From positions 62,001-126,000 of the forward strand of contig NZ_FUYV01000012.1 of assembly GCF_900168165.1 (NCBI RefSeq): a stretch of DNA of 64,000 nt, in the 5' to 3' direction. Below the pieces are notes generated by a model. The model made no database searches and had not been told where the DNA came from. It worked only from the letters and a program-made list of their open reading frames with translations. The position numbers and the translations under genes were made by a program. The DNA is from Alkalitalea saponilacus. GTDB lineage: Bacteria > Bacteroidota > Bacteroidia > Bacteroidales > Marinilabiliaceae. Within the stretch, counting starts at the first letter, position 1. Every line of letters starts with the position of its first letter. Below are positions 26,676 to 36,642 of this stretch, one piece after another.

Positions 26676-27131
26676 ATGGTGATTTCGAGATTGATTAGAT
26701 GTTTGGTTTTGATTGTGGCCTTTTGGTCCGGGGTAGAAGTTACTGCTCAATGTATAAGTTTTGCTCGTAATATTGCACGTCCTCAATTAGAGCCTTTTAC
26801 GCATGATGGTAATTTCAACGCCACATATATGGAAGAAGGCGAAAGTGCAGAATTATATAAAACTTTTTTTGAAGGAGAAGAATACCGTTTAGTCGTTTCT
26901 GCTGTTGAAAGCTTGCCTGAACTGCATATTCAAGTATTGGATGAACATCGGCATGTGGTTTTTGATAACAAAAACTATGAAAATGCGCAAGTTTGGGATT
27001 TTACTGCTGAAACCACCGGAACAATGATTGTTTTTGTTAGAGTTCCGGACAGGGGAATGGAAACCATTACAGGAGGCTGCGTGGCTTTGCTCTTTGGCGT
27101 TAAAAGCAGCGGTGGTTCACGTCGTAGATAA
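26676..27131 (+). CDS. Small secreted protein of unknown function, paralogue of 12694-13125
   Basis: A 151-residue protein with an N-terminal signal peptide ending near 'GVEVTAQC'. The mature part is predicted all-beta. It shares with the protein at 12694-13125 an early Cys, the block 'GESAELYKTFFEGEEYRLVV', a central 'WDF' and a terminal 'ALLFGVKSS'. It ends in a basic 'SGGSRRR' tail. The two are scattered paralogues and not tandem duplicates. This copy sits 55 nt after a lipoprotein gene and converges with uvrA. Secretion is supported; function is unknown. Confidence 0.74.
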   Translation: MVISRLIRCLVLIVAFWSGVEVTAQCISFARNIARPQLEPFTHDGNFNATYMEEGESAELYKTFFEGEEYRLVVSAVESLPELHIQVLDEHRHVVFDNKNYENAQVWDFTAETTGTMIVFVRVPDRGMETITGGCVALLFGVKSSGGSRRR

Positions 27132-27161
27132 TATATTCTGTAATATTTTTCAGGTCAGATA

Positions 27162-29987
27162 TTAAGCCTTGCCACTTTTGATATAGGGTGCAAGATACTG
27201 TCCAGTATAAGAATCCTTTATTTCTGCAATCTTTTCAGGAGTACCTTCATAAACCAGATTTCCTCCATCTTTTCCACCTTCAGGTCCCAAATCAATAATG
27301 TGATCGGCTGATTTTATCACTTCCATGTTATGTTCAACTACAACAATGGAATGTCCTTTTTCTATTAAGGCATTAAATGCCTTAATAAGTTTGTTGATGT
27401 CGTGAAAATGGAGTCCTGTTGTAGGTTCGTCAAAAATAAACAGGGTGGGTTCTGTCTTTTCCATCCCAAGAAATGAAGCCAATTTTACCCTCTGACTTTC
27501 TCCTCCGCTGAGTGTGCTGGACGATTGCCCCAGTTTTACATAATTAAGGCCAACATCTGCCAATGATTGCAGCTTGTTAACTATTCGCCTGTCGGTAGCG
27601 CTGTTTTGTTTAGAGAAGAATTCGATGGCCTCTTCAATGGTCATCTCCAAAATTTCATGAACATTCTTACCGTGATAGTGAACATCTAGTACTTCTTGTC
27701 TGAATCTTTTCCCATTACAACTTTCACATTTAAGAACCAGATCGGCCATAAATTGCATCTCAACTTTTATGGAGCCTTCTCCCTGACACTCCTGACAGCG
27801 TCCTCCATCCACATTAAATGAGAAATGAGATGGTTTCATATTTTCCAGCTTGGCCTGTTTTTGATCGGCCATTATTTTTCTGATGTCATCCCATGCTTTG
27901 AGATATGTTGCGGGGTTCGATCTGGATGATTTTCCGATGGGGTTTTGATCTATAAATTCCACATCATGAATAGATTGTAAATCACCTCTCAACAAATCAA
28001 ATGAACCTGTTTTATCTGCTGTTCCTCCTTTAATCTTTTTTAATGATGGATAGAGTATTTTCTTTACGAGAGTTGATTTGCCGGAACCACTAACTCCGGT
28101 AACCACTGTAAAGATATTAAGAGGAAATTTTACTGTGAGATTATTTAAATTATTCTCACGTGCTCCAACTACTTCAATAAATCTGCTCCATTGACGACGA
28201 CACGTGGGCAGATCAATATTTCTTGTGCCTGTTAGATATTGAGTGGTTAAACTCTCTTTGGTGGACTCCAATTGTTCAAATGGCCCTTGAAAAACCACTT
28301 CGCCGCCATGCTGTCCTGCTCCCGGACCAATATCTATGATTTCATCACACGCTCTGATGATGTCCTCATCGTGTTCAACAACAACAACGGTATTCCCAAG
28401 CTTTTGGAGATTCTTCAAAACCTCAATCAGCAGATGGGTATCTCTGGAATGAAGACCAATGCTTGGTTCATCAAGTATGTATAGCGAGCCGACAAGACTG
28501 CTTCCGAGCGATGTGGCAAGATTAATTCGTTGGCTCTCTCCACCACTTAAAGTGGAGGAGAGTCGATTCAATGTTAGGTATCCGAGGCCCACCTGGTTTA
28601 AAAACTGAAGTCTTGAGGTTATCTCCAGTAGTATTCGTCGAGCCACAGCCCGGTCGTGCTCATTTAGTTTTATTTGATTGAAAAAGTCAGACAACTCAGA
28701 TACCGGCATCATGACCAGATCGGAAATGCTACGATCATCAACTTTAACCCAACTTGCTTCCTTTCTCAGACGAGTTCCTCTACATTCAGGACAAACTGTT
28801 TTCCCTCGATACCTGGCCAGCATAACCCGGTTTTGTATTTTGTACAGCTTTTCTTCCAGATGATGGAAGAATTCATCCAATCCGTTAAAGTACCTGTTGC
28901 CTGTCCAAAGCAGACGTCTTTCTTCCTGTGACAGTTCAAAATATGGTTTATGAACAGGGAAATCAAATTTATGTGCGTTTCTTAACAAAAGCTGCTTCCA
29001 TTCTCCCATTTTTTCTCCTCTCCAACAGGCAATTGCATCCTCATAAATGGAAAAATTCTTATTTGGAATTACCAGATCTTCATCTATCCCTATGATGCTT
29101 CCAAAACCTTCACATTTTTTACATGCGCCTAAAGGGTTGTTGAATGCAAACATGTGTTCAGATGGCTCCTCAAAGATTATCCCATCTGCCTCAAACCTAT
29201 TGGAGAAGACTGAAGTTTCCTGGGAGTTTTCTGTATAAATGCGAATGATGCACTCACCATTCCCTTCATAGAACGCAGTTTGAACTGAATCTGCAATTCT
29301 CGATGTATTGTCATCATTGGAACTGTCAGCCATTACCCTGTCAACCAAAAGATTTATGGCATTACAATCAACTTTGATTTCTGTTTGATTGCTCAGCATT
29401 TCCTGAATGGAAACAAAGTTTCCATTGTATTCTATCCGGCTGAAGCCTTGTTTCAATAGTAAATCTAATTGAGTTTCACAGGAACGTTCTCCGTTTAGGA
29501 AAACAGGAGCTAAAATGGCAACTTTTGTTCCGGTAGAGTGATTATTGATGTAATTAACCACATCGGATACATGATGGCGTTTTACCTCTTTTCCGCTTAC
29601 AGGAGAGAATGTACGCCCTACCCGGGCGTATAAAAGTTTTAAATAGTCATAAATTTCAGTGGAAGTACCTACTGTGGATCGTGGATTTCTTGTATTTACT
29701 TTTTGTTCAATGGCTATTGCAGGTGGAATGCCCTTTATGATATCAGCTTCAGGTTTATCAATTCTCCCAAGAAACTGTCGGGCATAAGCGCTTAAACTCT
29801 CAACGTAACGACGTTGTCCTTCGGCATATAAAGTATCAAAAGCTAAAGAACTTTTTCCTGAACCGCTCACCCCGGTAATTACAATGAATCTATTGCGAGG
29901 AATATCCAGTGAGATGTTCTTTAGGTTGTGAACCCTGGCTCCTTTAATTATTATATGGTTCTGTGCTTTTACTTTTGTTTTGTCCAT
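27162..29987 (-). CDS. uvrA: Excinuclease ABC subunit A
   Basis: DNA damage-recognition ATPase of nucleotide excision repair. Two ABC modules are present, each with Walker A ('[14 protein letters not shown]' near the start and '[10 protein letters not shown]' in the second half) and ABC signature 'LSGGESQR'. Zinc motifs are visible: 'CKKCEGFG', 'CPECRGTRL', '[10 protein letters not shown]' and '[11 protein letters not shown]'. The open frame runs to 30059, but ATG at 29987 gives the usual 941-residue length. It is also supported by a minus-strand -7 box, TAACTTTG at 30006-30013, that would lie inside the longer reading. It converges with the small secreted protein gene. Confidence 0.96.
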   Translation of the reverse strand: MDKTKVKAQNHIIIKGARVHNLKNISLDIPRNRFIVITGVSGSGKSSLAFDTLYAEGQRRYVESLSAYARQFLGRIDKPEADIIKGIPPAIAIEQKVNTRNPRSTVGTSTEIYDYLKLLYARVGRTFSPVSGKEVKRHHVSDVVNYINNHSTGTKVAILAPVFLNGERSCETQLDLLLKQGFSRIEYNGNFVSIQEMLSNQTEIKVDCNAINLLVDRVMADSSNDDNTSRIADSVQTAFYEGNGECIIRIYTENSQETSVFSNRFEADGIIFEEPSEHMFAFNNPLGACKKCEGFGSIIGIDEDLVIPNKNFSIYEDAIACWRGEKMGEWKQLLLRNAHKFDFPVHKPYFELSQEERRLLWTGNRYFNGLDEFFHHLEEKLYKIQNRVMLARYRGKTVCPECRGTRLRKEASWVKVDDRSISDLVMMPVSELSDFFNQIKLNEHDRAVARRILLEITSRLQFLNQVGLGYLTLNRLSSTLSGGESQRINLATSLGSSLVGSLYILDEPSIGLHSRDTHLLIEVLKNLQKLGNTVVVVEHDEDIIRACDEIIDIGPGAGQHGGEVVFQGPFEQLESTKESLTTQYLTGTRNIDLPTCRRQWSRFIEVVGARENNLNNLTVKFPLNIFTVVTGVSGSGKSTLVKKILYPSLKKIKGGTADKTGSFDLLRGDLQSIHDVEFIDQNPIGKSSRSNPATYLKAWDDIRKIMADQKQAKLENMKPSHFSFNVDGGRCQECQGEGSIKVEMQFMADLVLKCESCNGKRFRQEVLDVHYHGKNVHEILEMTIEEAIEFFSKQNSATDRRIVNKLQSLADVGLNYVKLGQSSSTLSGGESQRVKLASFLGMEKTEPTLFIFDEPTTGLHFHDINKLIKAFNALIEKGHSIVVVEHNMEVIKSADHIIDLGPEGGKDGGNLVYEGTPEKIAEIKDSYTGQYLAPYIKSGKA

Positions 29988-30005
29988 TCTTCTTTCTGTA
30001 AAATG

Positions 30006-30013
30006 CAAAGTTA
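30006..30013 (-). promoter_or_regulatory. Candidate -7 box for uvrA
   Basis: Minus-strand TAACTTTG fits TAnnTTTG and lies 18 nt upstream of the preferred ATG. It argues against the longer start at 30059. No clear LexA-type site is seen. Confidence 0.5.
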
Positions 30014-30059
30014 CCAAAAAAGTAGCAGCTTTAATCATCTGGACAATTTCAATATACAT

Positions 30060-30376
30060 TCAAATTGATATACATTTTTGGTGAAAATAGTTTATGTATT
30101 CTAAGTCTTTGAATGATTTTTCAGTCTTAAATTGCAACTTATTCATAATTTCTCATGTATAAGAAAGTATAAAATTCATTTTTCAGTTTTAGAACTTTTT
30201 TGCAGATGAATGGTTTTTATTGTTAGCGTGTTAAGATTACTGAAAGTATTTTAAACATTAAAAAATGTAAATATTGTTTGGATTTATTGACATTTTTTTA
30301 TTTATTCGTATTCTCAAATTCTTTAAAAACATTTGCCTATAGAGAAATCTTTACAAGTTAAGTTAAATAATTAGTT
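30060..30376. other. Divergent intergenic region between uvrA and the sigma factor gene
   Basis: Very AT-rich, without coding potential. 'ACATTTGCC' near 30330 is only a partial -7 match. I see no palindromes or repeats. Confidence 0.4.
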
Positions 30377-30970
30377 ATGACAGATTTACTAAAACTGTCG
30401 GACGAAGAACTTGTAGAAGGTTTCGTTTCCGGTAAACAGAAATGTTTTGATACTCTAGTTGAGCGTCACAAACAAAAGGTATTTTCCTATATATTTTTAA
30501 TGGTTCGCAATCAGGAATTGGCGGAGGACATTTTTCAGGATGCCTTTCTCAAAGTACATCGTACTTTGATGAAAGGAAAATATTCTGAATCAGGACGTTT
30601 TGCTTCTTGGGTTATGCGAATTTCGCACAACCTGATTATTGATCATTTTCGTCGGCAAAAGCACTTTCCTATGGTCTATAATGAAGATCACTCAAGAGAT
30701 ATTTTCAATCATACGAAGTTCTCAGAAAGTACAATTGAAGACCGTTTAGTGCAGGAAGAGGTGCTGAAAGATGTGGCCGAACTGGTGGAATTATTGCCCG
30801 ATAATCAAAAAGAGGTTGTGAAAATGCGTCATTACATGGGGTTGAGCTTCAAAGAGATATCAGAGGAAACCAACGTAAGTATTAATACTGCATTGGGACG
30901 CATGAGATATGCACTGATAAACCTCAGGAAAATGATGGAAGAGAGAAATATTTCTCTCTCCTACACTTAA
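30377..30970 (+). CDS. ECF-type RNA polymerase sigma factor
   Basis: A 197-residue sigma-70 family protein with only regions 2 and 4. Region 2 reads 'QKVFSYIFLMVRNQELAEDIFQDAFLKVHRTL' and 'SGRFASWVMRISHNLIIDHFRR'. Region 4 reads 'LPDNQKEVVKMRHYMGLSFKEISEETNVSINTALGRMRYAL', a clear HTH. No anti-sigma factor gene follows, which sets it apart from the FecI/FecR type. The next open frame is a very small basic protein 330 nt downstream. Target promoters cannot be told. Members of this type in Bacteroidota often act without a membrane anti-sigma factor. Confidence 0.93.
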   Translation: MTDLLKLSDEELVEGFVSGKQKCFDTLVERHKQKVFSYIFLMVRNQELAEDIFQDAFLKVHRTLMKGKYSESGRFASWVMRISHNLIIDHFRRQKHFPMVYNEDHSRDIFNHTKFSESTIEDRLVQEEVLKDVAELVELLPDNQKEVVKMRHYMGLSFKEISEETNVSINTALGRMRYALINLRKMMEERNISLSYT

Positions 30971-31300
30971 AAAGGTGCAAGAAACAAGTTTCTCGGCTGA
31001 TCTGTAGCTTTAGGTATGGTCAGCTTCTGGATATATGGTGACTTCAACAAGACTTTATATTGTTTTAATATATTTGAATACAACCGGTGTATAAAACATT
31101 GAATGCTGCCATACATCTAAGTATGCTTTATAATTTTTCGGTATTAATTGACGATCTTTCGTGTTTAATGCTTCATAATAAGGATGTTATTTTTTGGCGA
31201 GATTGATTTTTCATTACAAAACATATTTTTCTTGTATAAAAAATACTATAATTCATGCAATGTCGTTTTAGTTTATATGACACTCCTAGATTCACATTGC
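30971..31300. other. Intergenic region after the sigma factor gene
   Basis: No accepted gene. AT-rich. It contains the left arm of a long inverted repeat at 31252-31305 that reaches the start codon of the next small gene. Confidence 0.45.
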
Positions 31301-31305
31301 ATGAA
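31252..31305 (+). promoter_or_regulatory. Perfect 12-bp inverted repeat whose right arm covers a start codon
   Basis: Arms TTCATGCAATGT (31252-31263) and ACATTGCATGAA (31294-31305) are exact reverse complements with a 30-nt spacer. The right arm contains the ATG at 31301 of the small gene that follows. In RNA this would hide the start codon; in DNA it could be a dimeric protein site. Confidence 0.55.
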
Positions 31306-31489
31306 AAAGTCCACTGAAATTAACCACCTTGAGTATCTGAATAAAAAAGGGCGGATATTGCGTAAGCTGATTATGCAGCTTTCTGATGAAGATTTGTTAA
31401 GAAAACTGCCTGCTCCCGGGAAGCATATAATTAAACAGCTAAAGATTAAAACTTCTACAATATCAGCATTCCTTTCAACTCGGAATTAA
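31301..31489 (+). CDS. Small basic hypothetical protein (62 aa)
   Basis: A 62-residue lysine- and leucine-rich protein starting 'MKKSTEINHLEYLNKKG'. The open frame extends upstream to 31184, but that part has poor composition and ATG 31301 is preferred. The protein looks helical, with a basic C-terminal half ('KHIIKQLKIKTSTISAFLS'). I recognise no family. Its start codon lies in the arm of a perfect inverted repeat, which hints at regulation. It could be a small regulator or a non-coding transcript misread as a gene. It converges with the glycosyltransferase gene, 7 nt apart. Confidence 0.4.
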   Translation: MKKSTEINHLEYLNKKGRILRKLIMQLSDEDLLRKLPAPGKHIIKQLKIKTSTISAFLSTRN

Positions 31490-31496
31490 ATCTAAA

Positions 31497-32492
31497 CTAC
31501 TTGTAAAAGTTTGAACTGAATGCGTGAAACTCTTTTTTTCCAAGAATTTTTCTAACAATTAAGCCCTCAATAAAACCAAGTCCATATCCAAATGTTTGCG
31601 TGTAAGCCGCAGCAACAGCCCAAACGGATGTTCTAATTTCTCCCGTTTCATTCATGGCATGTGACATCACAGTAATTGGAACCACCAGAAATAATAGAAG
31701 ATACCAGGGGGACGCAAAAATAGCCAATATAATAATGAACAGATGCCCCCCAACAAACAAGGAAGGGATGGTATGTACCGGTTTAAGTGTTCCTTTATGT
31801 CTGATTTCAAGATTGATCCTGGCAATTCCTGAATTATAAACCTGCTTGAAGAAAGATCTGAAATTGTTTCTTCTTTTGTGGAATACAAAAGCTTCCTTAA
31901 TTAATCGTGTGGAATAACCCTTCTTTAACAGGCGCATACTAAAATCAAGATCTTCACCAAAACGCATGTCCGAAAACCCACCCATTGCTTTAAAAACGGA
32001 TTGTCTTACTCCTAGATTATAGCTTCGTGGATAGAATATGTCAAGTTTTTCCTTCGCGCCTCTGATGCCTCCTGTGGTTAAAACACTACTCATTGCATAG
32101 CCAATGGCTTTTTGTATGGTATTGAAATTGGGGTGCGGTCTGTCAGGCCCTCCAAAACAGTCAAAATCTTCACTGTCTACATTTTCGTTCACAATTTCAA
32201 GATAATTTTCAGGCAAAAGACAATCCGAATCCACAAAAATCAACCATCTTCCTTTAGCTGATTTTGCGCCAGTATTTCTAGCTGGTCCGGGGCCTTTATT
32301 CTCCTGTTTAAGGTAAGTTATTTGAAGTTCATTTGAATATTTATCAATAACCAGGTTACAAGGATGTTGAGATCCATCTTCAACAATGACCACTTCGAAA
32401 TCCCGAAATGTTTGTTTCGAAAGGGTAAACAAAAGCTCTTCAAGCTCTTCTGATCGATTGTAAACCGGAATAATAAATGAAAATGATGGCAT
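31497..32492 (-). CDS. Glycosyltransferase family 2 protein
   Basis: A 331-residue GT-A fold transferase. The start 'MPSFSFIIPVYNRSEELEELL' and the nucleotide-sugar motif 'GRWLIFVDSDCLLP' (DxD-like) are characteristic, followed by 'GPDRPHPNF' and 'GGFSDMRFGEDLDFSMRLLKKG' (acceptor/catalytic ED motif). The C-terminal part has two or three hydrophobic segments ('FIIILAIFASPWYLLLFLVV'), so it is probably membrane-attached. It likely acts in cell-surface polysaccharide or glycolipid synthesis; donor and acceptor are unknown. It is a lone gene with a minus-strand -7 box TATATTTG at 32518-32525. Confidence 0.88.
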   Translation of the reverse strand: MPSFSFIIPVYNRSEELEELLFTLSKQTFRDFEVVIVEDGSQHPCNLVIDKYSNELQITYLKQENKGPGPARNTGAKSAKGRWLIFVDSDCLLPENYLEIVNENVDSEDFDCFGGPDRPHPNFNTIQKAIGYAMSSVLTTGGIRGAKEKLDIFYPRSYNLGVRQSVFKAMGGFSDMRFGEDLDFSMRLLKKGYSTRLIKEAFVFHKRRNNFRSFFKQVYNSGIARINLEIRHKGTLKPVHTIPSLFVGGHLFIIILAIFASPWYLLLFLVVPITVMSHAMNETGEIRTSVWAVAAAYTQTFGYGLGFIEGLIVRKILGKKEFHAFSSNFYK

Positions 32493-32517
32493 ATACCGTA
32501 TTATAATTTATGACAGA

Positions 32518-32525
32518 CAAATATA
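32518..32525 (-). promoter_or_regulatory. Candidate -7 box for the glycosyltransferase gene
   Basis: Minus-strand TATATTTG matches TAnnTTTG, 26 nt upstream of the start codon. The remaining 300 bp up to pfp is AT-rich and shows no other clear element. Confidence 0.5.
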
Positions 32526-32825
32526 CAAATTATTAAGGTTTTTCTAATTTGCAGGTGTCATATCATACGCCATATAGTAAATATGGTTGTGCAAATCATT
32601 GAAATATATGTAAATATAATTTTGTAATATGTTGAATTAAGTAAATATTGCCGATGTTTTATATTCATGGATTGCTATAAGAAACCTAATAACTTGTAAA
32701 TTGACTAAAAATTAAATGGTCATTTTTTCAAGTTTGGAAAAATATTCTCAAATTTGCGTTTATATTCAAATGCTACTTACCTGAATTGATAATTAATAAA
32801 CATCAAATAATTTAAAACACCTAAC

Positions 32826-34475
32826 ATGGTAAAAAGTCCACTACAGATTGCCAGGGAGAGTTATTTTCCCAAATTACCTGCCTCATTAAAGGGGGCAGTA
32901 AAAATAGTTGAAGGAAATAAAACTGAATCGGTTGCTGATCAGGCCGATATCAAAAAGATGTTTCCCAACACCTATGGAATGCCTGTCATAACATTTGAAT
33001 CCGGAAGTGAGTCCAAGGAATATCCTGCCGTAAAAGTTGGAGTTATTCTATCTGGAGGCCAAGCTCCGGGAGGTCATAACGTAATCAGTGGTCTTTTTGA
33101 TGGGCTGCTGAACTGCAACAAAGAGAATAAACTATTTGGATTTTTGGGAGGTCCAAGCGGGTTGACCGATAACCAGTTTGTTGAATTGACCGCTGAAGTT
33201 GTTGATCATTACAGAAATACCGGTGGTTTTGACATCATTGGATCCGGCCGTACAAAATTGGAAGAGGAAGCGCAGTTTGATAAAGTGATTGAAAACTGCA
33301 AGGCTCTTGGCATTAATGCTTTGGTTGTGATTGGAGGAGATGATTCTAATACCAATGCCTGCGTATTGGCTGAGTATTTTCTTCAAAAGAAAGCAGGTAT
33401 TCAGGTAATTGGAGTACCCAAAACGATTGACGGAGATTTAAAAAATGAAGTTGTGGAAACTTCATTTGGATTTGATACCGCATGTAAAACTTACAGCGAA
33501 TTGATTGGTAACATCCAACGTGATGCCAACTCTGCAAAGAAGTATTATCATTTTATTCGTTTAATGGGACGTTCAGCTTCACACATTTGTCTAGAGTGTG
33601 CACTACAAACGCAACCCAATATTACCATTATTTCCGAAGAGGTAGAGGCAAAAGGCTTAACACTTGACGATATTGTCGATTATATCGCCGATATTGTTGT
33701 GAAGCGTGCAGAGAATGGAGACAATTTTGGAACCATCTTGATTCCTGAAGGAGTGGTGGAATTTGTGCCAGCCATGAAAAAATTAATTTCTGAGTTAAAT
33801 GACATTCTTGCCAAACACGAAACAGAAGTTAATGTGCTTGATTCCAATAAAGATCGCAGAGATTTTGTGGCGACCAAATTAACTGAAGAATCAGCAACCG
33901 TGTTTACGCATTTACCAAATAGCTTTGCCAATCAATTGATGCTGGACAGAGATCCTCATGGAAATGTTCAGGTTTCGGCCATTGAAACAGAGAAATTATT
34001 GATTGACATGGTAAAAGCCAGACTGAAGAAATTGAAAAAGAGCGGAGATTTCTCCGGCAAGTTTGGTGGATTGGGTCATTTCTTTGGTTACGAAGGTCGT
34101 TGCGCCACCCCATCAAATTTTGATGCGGATTATTGCTACAGCCTTGGAATTACTGCTTCTCTTCTTATTTCTGAAGGAAAAAGCGGATATATGGCATCGG
34201 TTAAAAATCTAACTGCACCTGCTGAAGAGTGGATTCCGGGCGGAGCTCCAATTACCATGATGATGAATATGGAAAAACGCCACGGAGCTATGAAACCTGT
34301 TATTCAGAAAGCATTGGTAGTTTTGGACGGTGCTCCGTTTAAGAAACTTGATGAGAACCGTGAAGATTGGGCAATGGGAACTAAGTATGTTTACCCCGGT
34401 CCAATTCAGTATTTCGGACCAAAAGAAGTTTGCGATACAACGACACATACGCTTCGTCTTGAGCAAGCTAAATAA
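32826..34475 (+). CDS. pfp: Diphosphate-fructose-6-phosphate 1-phosphotransferase
   Basis: PPi-dependent phosphofructokinase, a reversible glycolytic enzyme common in Bacteroidales. The 549-residue long (plant beta-type) form has '[16 protein letters not shown]' (phosphate-binding), 'GGDDSNTNA' with the Asp that selects PPi over ATP, '[12 protein letters not shown]' (catalytic loop) and '[19 protein letters not shown]'. The 'PKTIDGD' lysine is diagnostic for PPi use. It has a long AT-rich upstream region and a strong hairpin downstream, so it is monocistronic. Its presence suggests PPi-linked fermentative glycolysis. Confidence 0.95.
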   Translation: MVKSPLQIARESYFPKLPASLKGAVKIVEGNKTESVADQADIKKMFPNTYGMPVITFESGSESKEYPAVKVGVILSGGQAPGGHNVISGLFDGLLNCNKENKLFGFLGGPSGLTDNQFVELTAEVVDHYRNTGGFDIIGSGRTKLEEEAQFDKVIENCKALGINALVVIGGDDSNTNACVLAEYFLQKKAGIQVIGVPKTIDGDLKNEVVETSFGFDTACKTYSELIGNIQRDANSAKKYYHFIRLMGRSASHICLECALQTQPNITIISEEVEAKGLTLDDIVDYIADIVVKRAENGDNFGTILIPEGVVEFVPAMKKLISELNDILAKHETEVNVLDSNKDRRDFVATKLTEESATVFTHLPNSFANQLMLDRDPHGNVQVSAIETEKLLIDMVKARLKKLKKSGDFSGKFGGLGHFFGYEGRCATPSNFDADYCYSLGITASLLISEGKSGYMASVKNLTAPAEEWIPGGAPITMMMNMEKRHGAMKPVIQKALVVLDGAPFKKLDENREDWAMGTKYVYPGPIQYFGPKEVCDTTTHTLRLEQAK

Positions 34476-34502
34476 GAACTTTTCTTTTGAGAAGCTTACT
34501 TA

Positions 34503-34537
34503 AAAGAGAGCCGGGTTTTTACCCGGCTCTCTTGTTA
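34503..34537 (+). terminator. GC-rich hairpin terminator after pfp
   Basis: A 13-bp stem AAGAGAGCCGGGT/ACCCGGCTCTCTT with a TTTT loop. The downstream T-run is weak, but the stem is strong. Confidence 0.78.
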
Positions 34538-34647
34538 ACTTACTAAATAGAAATTCAATAATCTTATCTGAAACAATTTTAAGGAATAATAATGGTATTT
34601 TGACCTCTTATACGATTCGTTCACAGGGTTTAATAACTTTTTTTGTT

Positions 34648-34655
34648 TATATTTG
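34648..34655 (+). promoter_or_regulatory. Candidate -7 box for the Rrf2 regulator gene, with nearby palindrome
   Basis: TATATTTG fits TAnnTTTG, 36 nt before the ATG. The palindrome AACCGGTT at 34676-34683 lies between it and the start codon and could be an autoregulatory site; this is weak evidence. Confidence 0.5.
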
Positions 34656-34690
34656 TTTCTTTAAATATTAAAACCAACCGGTTATAAATT

Positions 34691-35089
34691 ATGGCAAACA
34701 TTATTGCGTTAACGGAAGCGGCCTCAATCGGACTCCACAGCATGGTAATGATTGCTCGTTCGGATGAGATGATGAACGTGGGCAACATTGCAAAACAAAT
34801 TGACAGTTCAAGGCACCACGTTGCAAAGATTCTGCAACGTTTGGCTAAAGAGAACTTTATTTCGTCGAACCGAGGACCAACGGGTGGTTTTATTCTTAAG
34901 AAGAAGCCGGAGGAGATTTCTTTGCTCAATATTTATGAAGCCATCGAAGGGCGTTTTGAAGTTCAGAGTTGTCCGGGCGACAAAGAGATCTGTCCTTTTG
35001 GGGATTGTCTGATGGGTGATCTTTCTCATCGGCTATCAAACGAAATTAAGGAGTATCTAGCTTCAAAAACTTTGAAAGATTACTTATAA
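34691..35089 (+). CDS. Rrf2-family transcriptional regulator with Fe-S cysteines
   Basis: A 132-residue winged-helix regulator. The Rrf2 HTH reads 'NVGNIAKQIDSSRHHVAKILQRL' and the wing 'ISSNRGPTGGFIL' is typical. The cluster-binding loop has three cysteines ('SCPGDKEICPFGDC'), as in IscR and NsrR, so it probably senses Fe-S status, NO or redox state. There is no isc/suf operon beside it; its targets are unknown. Its stop overlaps the end of the convergent rsmE gene by 6 bp. A promoter-like box and a small palindrome lie just upstream. Confidence 0.9.
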   Translation: MANIIALTEAASIGLHSMVMIARSDEMMNVGNIAKQIDSSRHHVAKILQRLAKENFISSNRGPTGGFILKKKPEEISLLNIYEAIEGRFEVQSCPGDKEICPFGDCLMGDLSHRLSNEIKEYLASKTLKDYL

Positions 35090-35782
35090 CGAATTTTTTA
35101 ATGAGATGATATGAACAGCTGCCAAGGCAGCTGTTTCTGTTCTCAGCCGTTTTTCCCCCAACGAAACCGGTACAAATCCGTTTTTTTCTGCTTCAGCAAT
35201 TTCTTCAACTGAAAAATCGCCTTCAGGACCAATTAAAATGAGTGCCTGCCTGTCCTTTCGAGATATCTCAAAAAGATGCGACTCCTTTCCATCCCGACAA
35301 TGGGCAATAAATTTATCCCCATTCTGATTTTGCCTTACAAAATCAGAAAATGGCACCAATGGTTCCAACACCGGCCGCCAGGTGCTCAGCGACTGCTTCA
35401 TGGCTGCTGTAATAACCTTTTCAAGACGTTCCGGTTTTACAATTTTCCGCTCCGAATTTTGACACAATAAGGGTGTGATTTTTTGAACTCCTATTTCGGT
35501 GGATTTTTCCAGAAACCATTCAAATCGGTCGTTGTTTTTGGTGGGAGCAATAGCTATGTGACATCCACCTTGTGGGAGAGGAGTCTCCTCTGTTTCAGAG
35601 ATTTTAACCCTGCAAAGCTTTGATGCTTCTGTAATAAAACCCGTTATCAGTTGGCCTTTGCCATCCATAATGCGGATGGAATCGCCTACTGCATGGCGCA
35701 AAACTTTAATACAATGTTTGGATTCTTCAGAGTTTAAATAACCGCCATTGGTTAATATTTCCGGTTCGTAAAACAGATGCAT
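35084..35782 (-). CDS. rsmE: 16S rRNA m3U1498 methyltransferase
   Basis: SPOUT-class methyltransferase for U1498 in 16S rRNA. The 232-residue length is typical. The N-terminal PUA-like part holds 'SKHCIKVLRHAVGDSIRIMDGKG' and the C-terminal knot holds 'LIGPEGDFSVEEIAEAEKNGF' and 'SLGEKRLRTETAAL', the SAM-binding signature of RsmE. The start codon ATG is at 35782. A minus-strand -7-like box TATTTTTG is at 35793-35800. It overlaps the convergent Rrf2 gene end by 6 bp. Confidence 0.95.
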   Translation of the reverse strand: MHLFYEPEILTNGGYLNSEESKHCIKVLRHAVGDSIRIMDGKGQLITGFITEASKLCRVKISETEETPLPQGGCHIAIAPTKNNDRFEWFLEKSTEIGVQKITPLLCQNSERKIVKPERLEKVITAAMKQSLSTWRPVLEPLVPFSDFVRQNQNGDKFIAHCRDGKESHLFEISRKDRQALILIGPEGDFSVEEIAEAEKNGFVPVSLGEKRLRTETAALAAVHIISLKNSL

Positions 35783-35928
35783 TTTTTTCTTTCAAAAATA
35801 GTATAAATTTTACGTATTTAATTTTTACCAATGCAGTTGTTTTATTAAAAAAAATACGTTCATTTGATGGATAATATATTTGTAGTTTCAGGAATTGTAT
35901 CGCATTGTAAATTAGTACTGTAAGCCTG

Positions 35929-36636
35929 ATGGAAAGATTAAATTCCATAAAAATTCTACCACAGCCCGATGACACCACATGCGGACCTACCAGTTTGCAT
36001 GCCGTTTATCGTTTTTTTGGATTAAAGGTGGAGTTAAGTGAGGTCATAGAAACCGTAACCTCTTTTGAGGAGGGAGGAACTTTGGCTGTCATGTTGGGAA
36101 TTGATGCGCTTAAACGTGGCTTTGATGCCACCATTTACACATACAATTTGAAGGTATTTGATCCATCCTGGGCAGAAACTGATAATGAGCAACTCTGTGA
36201 GTTGCTTGGGGAGCAACTCCAGTATAAAACAGGAAAAAAATTCTCACAAGCCACTAAAGCGTATCAAAATTTTTTAAACCTGGGTGGCAAAATCAGTTTC
36301 GAAGATCTTAACAAAAAAATTCTAAAGCGATATTTTGAAAAAGATGTACCCATTCTTACCGGATTGAGTGCCACATATCTATACAATACAAAAAGGGAAT
36401 ACACCAATCGTAAAAACAGGTCTGTTTTCGACGACCTGAAAGGTGAGCCCATGGGACATTTTGTTGTTTTATGCGGAATGAGCGGCAATACCGTATATGT
36501 GGCCGATCCGTATAAAGAAAATCCTATTTCGGGAAAAAACTATTACGAGGTGGATACCAACCGTTTGTTAAACTCAGTTTTGTTGGGCATTGTGACCTAC
36601 GATGCTAATATGTTAGTGATTGTACCCAAAGATTAA
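35929..36636 (+). CDS. C39-like cysteine peptidase, first gene of the amidoligase operon
   Basis: A 235-residue papain-like protein. The active-site motif 'ILPQPDDTTCGPTSL' provides oxyanion Gln12 and nucleophile Cys18; His177 ('MGHFVVLCGM') and Asp193 ('VADPY') complete a C39-type set. There is no signal peptide and no ABC or other domain, so unlike bacteriocin-export C39 domains it should act in the cytosol. It lies 6 nt upstream of the RimK-type gene and belongs to a four-gene operon of amide-bond-forming and -cleaving enzymes. It may trim the product, process a peptide precursor or act as a transamidase. Comparative genomics has linked such peptidases to ATP-grasp/GCS2 genes; no product is known to me. 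Confidence 0.85.
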   Translation: MERLNSIKILPQPDDTTCGPTSLHAVYRFFGLKVELSEVIETVTSFEEGGTLAVMLGIDALKRGFDATIYTYNLKVFDPSWAETDNEQLCELLGEQLQYKTGKKFSQATKAYQNFLNLGGKISFEDLNKKILKRYFEKDVPILTGLSATYLYNTKREYTNRKNRSVFDDLKGEPMGHFVVLCGMSGNTVYVADPYKENPISGKNYYEVDTNRLLNSVLLGIVTYDANMLVIVPKD

Positions 36637-36642
36637 TTATTA

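Noticed and set aside
29988-30059. Upstream start for uvrA
   Set aside because: A 24-residue extension not seen in UvrA proteins; a -7 box lies inside it.
31184-31300. N-terminal extension of the small protein after the sigma factor gene
   Set aside because: Aromatic- and Cys-rich composition unlike a protein start; ATG at 31301 gives a more plausible protein.
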